From Cyanophora paradoxa (Eukaryota; Glaucocystophyceae; Cyanophorales; Cyanophoraceae), in the NCBI GenBank assembly GCA_004431415.1, contig QPMI01000416.1:62001-126000 (forward strand): a stretch of 64,000 nucleotides of DNA, in the 5' to 3' direction. Of this stretch, positions 38,213 through 47,939 are shown one piece after another (positions within the stretch are counted from its first letter, which is position 1; each line of letters opens with the position of its first letter). The notes beneath the pieces were generated by a model. The model worked only from the letters and a program-made list of their open reading frames with translations. It searched no databases and was not told the DNA's origin. The translations under genes and the position numbers were made by a program.

Positions 38213-39090
38213 AGGTGTTACAGGTGTTACAGGTCTATCCCAAAGTTTCCTATCCCCCACCCCCTCCTAGGGCAAAGTTTGGGATGAACCTGTAACACCT
38301 GTAACACTGACCTAATTCAGTAAGAACCTATTAAAACAACAAAATATCAGTCTTAGTATATCATAATAATATCAGTAGTAATTATTTTTTGTATTATAAC
38401 GATCAATTTCGTATCGTTTTTCAGTGCGAAACTATTCACTATCACATATTTTCGATGCGCGCGAAATGTTTTATGCAGCACACGATAATTGTTTACGTTG
38501 TTACAGGTGTTACAGGTCTATCCCAAAGTTTCCTATCCCCACCCCTCCTAGTAGCCGAGTTTGGATGAACCTGTAACACCTGTAACACTGACCTATTTCA
38601 GTAAGAACCTATAAAAACAACAAAATATCAGTCTTAATATATCATAGTAATATCATTAGTAATTCTTTTTGTATTATAACGATCAATTTCATATCGTTTT
38701 CAGTGCGAAAATATTCACTATCACATACTCTCGATGCGCGCGAAATGTTCATGCAGCACACGATAATTGTTTACGTTGTTACAGTGTTACAGGTCTTGCC
38801 CAAACTCGGGAACCAAGACCCCACTCCTAGGGCGGACTTTGGGATAAACCTGTAACACCTGTAACACTAACCATTATCAGTAAGAACCCATTAAAATAAC
38901 ATAATATCAGTCATAAATAATCATAAAGTATCATCAAGTATCATATATTAACCTTGTTGTATATACATCCGCGTTCCATGCAGCACATTGTAGTTGTTTA
39001 CGTTGTAACGGGTGTAACAGGTTCTCCCAAACTCGGAATCCATGACCCCTCCTAGTAGCCCAATTTGGATAAACCTGTTACACTGTTACA
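38213..39090. repeat. Four tandem inverted-repeat units built on a 9-bp unit (GGTGTTACA)
   Basis: Units at about 38215-38307, 38499-38587, 38776-38868 and 38999-39090, spaced about 220-285 bp. The first has perfect 20-bp arms (GTGTTACAGGTGTTACAGGT). Within each loop a second stem forms (ATCCCAAA/TTTGGGAT in unit 1) around a C-rich CCCCTCCTAG centre. Intervening AT-rich DNA is also repeated between units (for example TATCAGTCTTA, CGATGCGCGCGAAATG). Confidence 0.9.
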
Positions 39091-39401
39091 CATAGAAAAT
39101 ACCATTATAATAACATAAGATATATCAATTATCATAAAGAATACTATGTTATCATTATTATATTACACGTCCCGCGCTCCATACAGCACATTGTAGTTGT
39201 TTACGTTCTAATGCGGCACCATATACGCTCCATATCATCATCGCATTATATCCAAAAGAACATTTTATTATTTTTCGACGGAATTCCGTTAGAATTTCAC
39301 ACATATTTTATACATATTTATTACGATCATTAATACATATTTTACATATAATGCATACACATATTATTTCAATATCATTATACACGATAATGCGTAATAT
39401 C

Positions 39402-39697
39402 ACACATAGACAATGCCCGCGTTTTATCAGGAGGCGTGATATAATTATCTAAGTTTAAAATCCACCTCAAATACAAGTGATTACGAGAGATAGAGGTAAA
39501 ATACATCGGAGATACGACTAAATTAAGTTTCAGTAAGGGTTTGATTAGGATTATATATAAAATACGCACATAAAAGACAAGAATAAAGGATAAAATACAC
39601 ATAAATTAACGTTAAATATGCAAGAAATATAGGTAAAATATAAACAAATTATAATTAAACTTAGCCGAGGGATAAAACGCGGGCATTGTCTATGTGT
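39402..39697. repeat. Right terminal palindrome of the outer provirus and virus/host boundary
   Basis: Perfect 27-bp inverted arms, 39402-39428 and 39671-39697, starting ACACATAGACAATGCCC, enclose 242 bp of AT-rich DNA. The first eight bases equal the start of the inner provirus (ACACATAG), and both termini are palindromic. GC-rich host DNA (GAGCCCGGGCGGCGGCGCC) starts at 39698. A separate 296-bp transposon is an alternative, but it would have to sit exactly at the boundary. Confidence 0.8.
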
Positions 39698-40954
39698 GAG
39701 CCCGGGCGGCGGCGCCGGCGGCCCGGCCAGGCCCCGGGACTTGGGCCGGGAGGGCCGGGACCGTTGATCATGATCATGGCGCGTCGATATCCAGCCGTGG
39801 CCATGGGCGCCGGGCGCCGGGCGGTCGCGCTCCGAGGCCGATCGCGAGGGCCGAGCCTCGGAGGTTCCTTCCGCGAATTTGAAGCTAGCTGCTTCTCAGA
39901 GTCTCGCTGTCACGTGCACAGTGTGCTGGCGCCTTAATTAGTACTCCCGCGGGAGTAGTACAGAGTCTACAACCGTGAACAGTCTGCCAAATTTGAAGCT
40001 AGGTGCTTCGCTGTCACAGTGTGCTCAGCGGCTGGCGCCTTCATACTCCAAGAGTCCGACGTACGCGACGGTCCAAACATAATTGAAACATTCCGCGGGA
40101 GTATATACGTAGTACAGATCTAGATCTAGAGTCTACTAGTACTACAGTCTACAGACTCAGTTAAATAGTACTACCCTGCAGGCTGCAGATCATGATCAGA
40201 ATCATGGTCGATATATATCAGTGCCGATCTAAATCTGAAGGCAAGCTCTGCGAACTCGCGAACAAGCAAAAAAAGACTCGAATTCGAGTCAATAATTTCG
40301 CGAAATCGAACAAGCGCTATCTTTTCGGAAAAAAACAACGATCACCGGCCTGGCCGGCGGGGGCTAGGCTAGCCGCCGAGGACTACGGTAGCCGCTGATG
40401 ATCATTGCCACAAGTTGCGGCCGCGGCCCACGGGCCACGCCGTGACGGGCGGTCGCGCAGCTCGCGCTGCATGCACACTGCATGCAGCTGCTTCCGCGAA
40501 GTTCCGAACTGTGAAATTCGGAAAGGTTATCAGCTGCAGCTCAGCGCGCGGCTGCTTCTCCGAGGCTCGCTAGATCGCTGTCAGAGTGTGCTGCAGCTGG
40601 CGCCTGCGGTGTCCTGCCGCGAGTCCCGCGACTAGTGCTTCGACCGTCGGACACTCCAGCGGCATTCCGCGGGCCGGTCCGACGGTCCGGCGCACACTCC
40701 TACCGGTATATATATATCCTTCCGGCCTTCAAGGCTTGAGCTCGAGCCTTCTCTCCCAAGGTACCGGTCCTTTTCCAAGGTAGAGCAATCCGCGCGTCCC
40801 GGGGTCCTAGGCAGCTGCCAGGCCCGAGGCATATATATGCAGGGCAGACGCCGCGCCAGTTTCGAAGTTTCGAGCATGTAAAGGTACACGTATCGCTGAC
40901 CAAGGGCCGCGCTTCGCGGCAGCAGCGACAGCACAGGATTCGAGCTCGCGCAAG
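39698..40954. other. Host intergenic region, GC-rich
   Basis: No convincing coding exon. The DNA is GC-rich and full of short palindromes (TGATCATGATCA, AGATCTAGATCT, GCTAGC, GGTACC). The last 200 bp before the gene at 40955 contain TATATATATCC strings (about 40711) that could be core promoter elements. Part of this promoter region (TATCGCTGACCAAGGGCC) recurs upstream of the paralogue at 45105. Confidence 0.6.
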
Positions 40955-42812
40955 ATGGGCAACGTGATCACTACGGGCCCTTCCAAGGGCGGCCCCCCCA
41001 CCGATGTGCAGGGCAGGTATTCCATGTACGGCACCTACGGAGGCTGCGACAACCGCGGCGGCAACACTGTTCAGAAGGTGTGATCGTGATTCCGGATTCC
41101 GAAGTTCCCTAAATTGTTTTCTAAAATATTAATATAAAATTTGCGCAGTGGGCCTTCGATAACCCCGTTGGCGGCCCGAACTCGCCTGCGTACGGCGTGG
41201 TCTTCTTCAAAAACGTGCGTACGAGCGCGTTGTCACTGTGTGTGCATTAAAAAAAATATTTCTGTACACTTGCTATCGAAAACTGACTTGCAAGTTGTGA
41301 ATGATGTCCAGGTGATGAAGGTGTACGAGCCTTCCAAGTGGGGCAAGATGTGGGGCCCCTACAAGGTTAACGCCAACGGCGAGCTGAAAGTGTACGTTGC
41401 GTTAACGTGACATAAACCAAAACTTGCAATGCCATGCAGTTGCCTGTCCGGACCTTAGCTCTTTAAAGCGACGTCTCAGAGTCTAAACAAATCTGCCTCC
41501 TCATGATCATGATCGCGAGCGTTGGGCAGTAATTTCGTTGGGCGGGAGGCGAACGACGAGTTCTCGGCCCTCTGCGTCGCCCCCAACACGCGCGTCCAGA
41601 TCTGGGACGACGCCGACTACAAGGCGCGCTCTAGATCTGAATTCGAATGAATTCGAAATAAATTTTAAGCCGGCCGTCAACGTTCTCATGTTTAATTTTT
41701 TTTATAATTTCTCTCTGGACGAGCGACTGAAACTAGACCCCCGCGCAAGCGCAGGACGACTACATGATCTTCGAGGGCGTCAACACGGCCGAGCCGCTCA
41801 CCGCAAGCGAGCCGAAGGGGTCCGGCCCATTTTACCTTGCGTTGCCCTTCAAATTAATTTTTCTTTATATATTTCCTCGTGATCGAGCGCTCGCACCGGC
41901 CTCGGCCTCGGCCACTGACCGCGAGCGACGCCGAAGGTACTTCTGCTTCAATCTCTCCAAGGTCCCGGACTGCCCCGAGTGCGCAAATCTGCCTTCGCGC
42001 GGGACCAAACCGCTAAGACATTAATATTCGAATTCCGTATTTGGGTTCTATTTTTATTTGCTTTTGCGCGCACAGCATGGGAGTCTACAACGGCTTTAAC
42101 GACCGGTGCGTGATGCGCCCCCCCCCTCTCCCTCCCCCCTTCCCCTCCGCCCCCCCCACTTCCCCCGCCCCGCCCCTTTCCCCCTCCCTTCCCCCTGGCC
42201 CCCCCTCCTCGCTCCCCCCGCCCCCCCCCACCCCACCCCCCACCCGCCCCCTGGGACCCACCTCTCCCAACCCCGCAGCACGTCAAGCTTCACGGTCAAG
42301 AAAATGCGTCAGGCCGACTCCGAGAACCAGGTGCCCACTGGGCCAGGCCATGCTTATCGATATCCATCCAGCTAATATTCATCCATCTCGAGTCTAATCC
42401 ATCCATCCATCTAATTCATATATATCTAATCAATATTCATCCAGCTATAGTATATCCATCCATCTAATTCATCCTTGGCTTCATAACTCTATATTAATTA
42501 GTGATCAATAAATCAGTTTTGCCTGCATCTCCGCTAATGCTTTTTGCGCTCAGCTCGTGGACGAAGGCGAGGAGGGTGCCCCCGAGGTCGAGCTTTTCGC
42601 CCTCCTGGAGGCGAGTGCGACGTTTCGATTCATATTCGAATTCGATTTTAATCTGATCGGAGGCGCGCGCCTTTCTGATATACATTGAACGCGCGCGGCT
42701 GCCGCATGCGCAGGGCCTGCCGGCGGAGGAGGGGTACGTGGCGGGGACGGAGGGCGGGGAGGAGCTCGCCGAGGAGGCGGACGAGGCGGAGGGACCCTCC
42801 GACCTCCTCTGA
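40955..42812 (+). CDS. Ten-exon host gene, copy 1 of a tandem pair; possible beta/gamma-crystallin-like fold
   Basis: Exons inferred by comparison with copy 2: 40955-41077, 41149-41214, 41312-41391, 41530-41623, 41755-41819, 41937-41978, 42076-42105, 42279-42330, 42554-42610, 42714-42812. Total 708 nt, 235 residues, TGA end. Most introns have GTGCGY-like donors and CAG acceptors; the fourth and ninth use GC donors. The protein has YGTYGGCDNRGGNTVQ, SKWGKMWGPYKV, NDEFSALCVAPNTRVQIWDD, a Cys-rich VPDCPE and an acidic Glu-rich tail ending PSDLL. The NDEFSAL...VQIWDDADYKDDY pattern recalls beta/gamma-crystallin motifs, but this is weak. Function unknown; no signal peptide seen. Confidence 0.75.
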
Positions 42813-45104
42813 TCATGAGCGCCGGCGCCCCGGGCCGGGGCCCCCTCCTCCGATCAGTTGCAATTGTTCGATCAGTGGCCCAGCTGCAGCCCGGCCTGGC
42901 AGTACTAGTGAACCTCGGAATCACTTTGAGTGATTCGTGTCGCGTCGAGGGGCCTGAATTGCAACTGCACAGCCCCTGGCAGTGCAGCTGCAGTCTGGCA
43001 GCTCCTCTGGGCTTCCAGACGGAATTCCAAATTAAAGAGAAGAGCAAACCTGCGGACCGAGGCAGTGCTGGCCATGGCCAGGCAGCGCTAGCGCTAGCGC
43101 GCCACCGCCCATGGGTACCGTCCGACGGTCGCAGCTTGATTAACTTCGTCACAGCTTGCAATTGATTGACTGCGTGTGGGAGCACGCCCGCTAGCCGCCC
43201 GAGGCGGCCGGGATTTTGCCCGTGAGGCCTTCGACGGGGTACATGATTAATTTACGGGGCGCCGGGGGTGGCCATGGGGAGGCGGCGGGGGCGGGCGGGC
43301 GCGCCTGGCGGTGGAGGGCCGCCGGGCGTCGGGAGGCAGCCGCGAGGCCCGTGGAGGGTTACATGATCAATTCACGGGTGCCGCAGTGCGGGGGGCGGGG
43401 GAGGGGTACTAGAGGTAGGTATTAGTTGGGGTACGGGCAGGAGGGTCGGGGGAGAAGAGGGGGACCCGGGAGGAGAAGGTAATTCATGATTCACCAACTT
43501 GCAATTGGCAAAAACGAGCGGACCGGTACGTATATATACGTATATACTGTTACTAGGCTAGTAGCTACCGGTATAGGTGCGTCCGGCGGTAGATCTCATG
43601 ATCATGATCATCGGATCAGATCTTAACTTAAGCTTCGAATTCCGAAGTTCGATCGCGAATCTCTAGCGAAGGCAAGCTCCGCGAACTCGCGATCGATATC
43701 GGATCGCGAATTCGAAGAAAAAGCTTCGATCGCGAACAACCGTTATCTTTTTGAGAAAAAGTCCGGGGCCAACCGGTACCGTTGAACCCGGCCAACCGGG
43801 CGCGCCGGCCTTGAAGCGGCGCCCGCCGACTCGGCGCCGAGCCGCCGGCGCCGGCGCCGCCGCGCGCGGCGCCGCCCGGCCGGCGGCGGCCCCGGCCCCG
43901 GGCGGCCGGCGGCGCCCCGGCGGCCGCGGCCGGCCCGGCCGCGGCCGCGGCCCGCGGGCCGGGGGCGGCGCCCCGCCGCCGCCGGGCCGCCGGGCCGCCG
44001 GCCCCAGTGGGCCACGCGGGGCCCGGACTCCGGAGTCCGGACTCCGGAGTCGTCGGGGGCCTCGGGGCGCCCCGGGCCGGGGGCGCGCGCCCGCGCTGCA
44101 CTGTGTGCATGGCGGCGTGATGATGGCGCCGCGCGCCGCGGCGCGCGCGCGGGCCGCGGGCTGCGCATGCGGGCCGCGGGCCGCGGCGCATGCAGATGCA
44201 GGGCCGCCCTGTCGCGCCGACTCGCGCGTCAAAAAGGCTGGTGCACCGGCTCGACTCAGAGTCGAAGCTCGAGCCTCGGAGACTTCGAGCCTCGGACTCA
44301 GGTTCGGAGTCCGACTCTCGGGAGTCTCGGCGCGCGAGGCTCATCATGGCCCGATTCATCATTCACGGCATCGATGTCCGACGGTCAGAGTCTACCCGTG
44401 ACCGGCCCGGCGGGTACCGCACTGCTGCAGTCCGGCAGTTCCGAAGTTCGGAGCCTCATCACTGAGTCATCATGGCATCAGCTGCAGCCTGCAGGCTCAT
44501 CGGCGTCTGTGCCGGCCTGTGTCAACTGTGCAGCTGCAGCTGGTCACGGGTCAGCCGCGTTTTCTCTCAAGCTTAAGGTTCGTTCACGGTTCCTTCGAAT
44601 TCGCCCTGCGCGCGCGTGCTGCCGTGGCCTCCAGTTGCGCTTCCGAAGTTCGGAACGTCGTCGGACGCGTACGCGTGCATATATATACGCTGCCGCGCGC
44701 GCGCCCGGCAGCCGCGGCGCGCGCCGTCGCCGTCAGCCTTAGCTTCACAAGACCTCCTTCAAAGGCTGCATCTAGATCTCCTTCTCCAAGTTCCAACTTG
44801 CTGGCAATTGCAACGTTTAACGTCCAGATCTAGAGCAATTCTCGCGTCCTGTCATCCGATGATCATCGGATCATGCCATGATGGCGTGGACCATATGCAT
44901 GGCCATGCCCGGCCATGATACATATGTATACATATGGCCGGCCAGTGGCCAGTGGTCCGATCGTGAGGCTTATGCACGTGCACGGCGAACGTTAACGTTA
45001 ACGCGAATTGCGAAGTTCCGTGCATGTTCGTATTGCTTACCGAAGGGCCACGCCTCGCCGCAGCAACAGCGACAACGTTAACTCCGGATTCACGCAATTG
45101 CAAG
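42813..45104. other. Host intergenic region with extreme-GC core
   Basis: About 2.3 kb. 43240-43460 holds two copies of a TTTACGGGG/TTCACGGGT-CC-type GC-rich repeat (GTACATGATTAATTTACGGG; TTACATGATCAATTCACGGG). 43600-43720 is a dense run of 6-bp palindromes. 43780-44210 exceeds 80% GC, dominated by CCGGCGCC-like strings. Long open frames there are composition effects. No RNA gene seen. Confidence 0.6.
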
Positions 45105-47763
45105 ATGCCAAGGGGTCCCGTCGTATCCCTCAGCGATATCGCTGTGCAGGACATTTATTCCATGTACGGCACCCACGGAGGCTGCGACAACCGCGGCGGC
45201 AACACCGTGCAAAAGGTTTGATTATGATCATCCTATATATAATAATTACCGTAGAACAGATTCCTTTAATTTTAATTGTAGATCTATGCGTAAACAGTCA
45301 AGCTTTTTTTGAAGGCGGGGCCCGGGCCGAGGCCGGGCCTGGGCCGCGGCCGGGGGCGCCAGCTGCAGGCGTGTGTCTGGACTGCCTGTCTGGCCATGAC
45401 CGGTACCATGCTTGCGATTTAAATTTCCTGAATTCTAGATCTATATATACGTGTAAATTGAGGGTAGGGCCTGGGGGTGCCAGGCGTGTGTCCTTGATTT
45501 GTGGCCTTGATTTACACTTGCGATCGATACCGTGCGCTTAATGATATATATGTGCAGTGGGCCTGGGATAACGCCGTCGGCGGCCCGAACTCGCCTCCGT
45601 ACGGCGTCGTTTTCTTCAAAAACGTGCGTACGCGTACACTTTTTGTACACATGTACATTTGCATGCTTGCAATTGATATCTAAAACTGACTTGCAATTGC
45701 AATCGATCGTGATGGTCATGATCAGGTAATGAAGTCGGACGATCCAGCGAAGTGGGGCAAGATGTGGGGCCCCTTCAAGGGGGACGCCAAAGTCGGGGGG
45801 GTGCTCAAAGTGTGCGTAAGCTTAGTTTGCCAAGTTCAACGGTTGGCGAACCGCCGGATCCGTATAATTATTATAATGAAAACTCAAGCCTGGAATGCCC
45901 TGATGCTGCAGCTGTCCCCTTCGAGCCCTGAAATTTACCGCAAAGCCTAGATCTAGATCTAGATCGATATCGAGATCTGCCCCTTTGCCAAGTTGCGCGG
46001 CCCTAATCTCACAGTTTGCTGATCGTAACGCGGTGGTCCCCGCGCCCGGGCCGGGCTGTGCAGGAACAATGTGGGGCGGGAGGCGAACGACGAGTTCTCG
46101 GCCCTCTGCGTCGCCCCCAACACGCGCGCCCAGATCTGGGACCACGCAGACTTCAAGGTGCGCTCTAGACCCGAATGAATTGGAAATTAACTGTAGCTAG
46201 CTTTTATAATTAAACTCCAAATTTGAGTCCGGACTCGAAACTTAAACTGTTGGTTTTGGTTAATTACCAGTCACAACCTCTAGTCTACGGAAATTAAGCC
46301 GCTCATTATTAATAATCATGGTAGCCTCGAGCTCACGTACGCGCGCGCATGCAGGGCGACTTCATGATCTTCGAAGGCGTCAACACGGCCGCGCCACGTA
46401 CTGCGGGCGAGCCGAAGGGGTCCGATCCGTACCCGTCCGACCCGTCCTGCGTTCCCCTTCGAATTTGTTGTTACATCCTCTATCTCATGATCGAGGGCTC
46501 GCATGCGCATCGCCCATCATGGCATGAACCTGTTCAATGACTGCGGGCGACCCTTAAATTTAAACCTCTTCCTCCCTCGAGCTTCTTAAAAACTTGAAAC
46601 GGCTTAATTTCTTATAAGCTTCGGATTGACCCGTACCACTGACCGCGAGTTACGCTAACCCCGAATTCGAAGGTACTTCTGCTTCAATCTCTCCAAGGTC
46701 CCGGACTGCCCCAAGTGCGAACAGTCGCCTCGAGCTCCCCTGGGCATCAGCGCGCTGAGCCCTTGCAAATTGATCATGAGCTCTTCAAGGCTTTAAAACA
46801 ATTTTAATTTGCCATGGTGCTTTTTTAATCGCTTTCTCGTGCCCAGTAAGGACGTTTACAACGGATTCAACGACCGGTGCGCGATGTCTGGTTCTCCGCA
46901 AGCCTCCCCTCCCCCTCCCTCCCCCCCCCCCCCCCCCCCCCTCCTCCTCTCGGCCGCCCGTCCCCGCTCTAGATCTTTGTTCCCCCTCCGGAGTCCCCGC
47001 CCCGCCCCCTTCCCACCTCCTCTCTTCCCTCCCTCGTGATAAGCCCCGGCCCGGCCCGGCCCCACCCATGGGACCCTCCTAGGCCCCCGTGCTCCCCCGA
47101 CCTTTTCGAGCTCGCAGAGCTCGAGCAGAGTCTTAACTCTACCGCCACACATAATTATAAGCCACCTTAGGCTATATATTTCTCGCCAACCTTTTCGAGC
47201 TCGCAGTACGACGAGCTTCGTGGTCACGGGATTGCGTTATGGTCAGGCAGACTCCGAGAACCAGGTGCGGGGGCCGGGCCCGGCGCCTTGCCTTTAATTT
47301 CCATCCATGGCCAGCCTTGCAGTGTGTCATAGTATCAATATTCATCCTCCAACAACAAATACAGTGTGCTTGCAATCAATATTCATCCTCGGCTTAATAA
47401 CTCTAGCACTAGTAGTCAATAATTCAATGATTATATTTTGCTTGCAATTGGATCTCCGCCAATTTAACGATCTTGCGCTCATGATCATCGGATCAGCTCG
47501 TGGACGAGGACGGGGAAGGACAAAGCGCCCCCGAGGTCGAGCTTTCCGCCCTCCTGGAGGCGAGTGCGACATTTCAACTCTTATTGATTCGATTCCTTCC
47601 GATTTTTATTTGATCGGAGGCGCGTGTCTTCCTGTACAATATTGACCGCGCGCGGTTGCCGCAGGGCCTGCCGGCGGAGGAGGGGTACGTGGCGGGGACG
47701 GAGGGCGGTGAGGAGCTCTCCGAGGAGGCGGAGGAGGCAGAGGGACCCTCCGACCTCCTCTGA
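45105..47763 (+). CDS. Ten-exon host gene, copy 2 of a tandem pair
   Basis: Paralogue of 40955-42812 in the same orientation. Exons: 45105-45215, 45558-45623, 45726-45811, 46064-46157, 46355-46419, 46673-46714, 46847-46876, 47207-47264, 47497-47559, 47665-47763. Every splice position and phase is conserved with copy 1; intron 4 has a normal GT donor here (GC in copy 1), and intron 9 is GC-AG in both. Exons 2, 4, 5, 9 and 10 are nearly identical in protein (NDEFSALCVAPNTR; DLL end); the first exon differs most (MPRGPVVSLSDIAVQDIYSM). Introns are long and diverged, with poly-C at 46920. Function unknown. Confidence 0.75.
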
Positions 47764-47939
47764 TCGCGCGCGGCGCGGCGCCCCTCCGCCCGCTACGTAT
47801 ACGGCCCCCCCGCGCGCCGGCTCGAGCTCATGCATGTTATGTGTCCGACAATCACGACCAGTACGTGGCTCAGGGACTCGTTTTGCATGAATCTCGTAAA
47901 AGACACATTCAAAATCTCATCAAAGACACATTAAAAATC

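Larger units (their letters stand above)
1..39697. mobile_element. Outer Polinton-like provirus (left end outside window)
   Basis: An integrated dsDNA virus of the Polinton/PLV type, recognised by its own packaging ATPase, double-jelly-roll-type major capsid protein, two minor-capsid candidates and several fibre genes. It occupies 1-4762 and 31023-39697; 4763-31016 is a second provirus inserted into one of its fibre genes, followed by a duplicated target at 31017-31022. The right end is placed at 39697, where a 27-bp inverted arm ends in CTATGTGT and composition changes within a few bases from AT-rich to extreme GC-rich. No polymerase or integrase of this element lies in the window; they would be expected to the left. 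Several right-hand genes carry frameshifts. Confidence 0.9.

Noticed and set aside
39402-39697. Separate 296-bp MITE inserted at the outer provirus end
   Set aside because: Possible, but no target duplication flanks it, it lies exactly at the host border, and its first bases equal the inner provirus terminus. A terminal palindrome explains it better.
42085-42286. Pro- or Gly-rich short proteins
   Set aside because: This is the C-rich intron 7 of the ten-exon gene, between the exons at 42076-42105 and 42279-42330.
43628-44401. Overlapping long frames on both strands
   Set aside because: This is the most GC-rich block (more than 80%); all six frames are open, and none has splice structure or recognisable domains.
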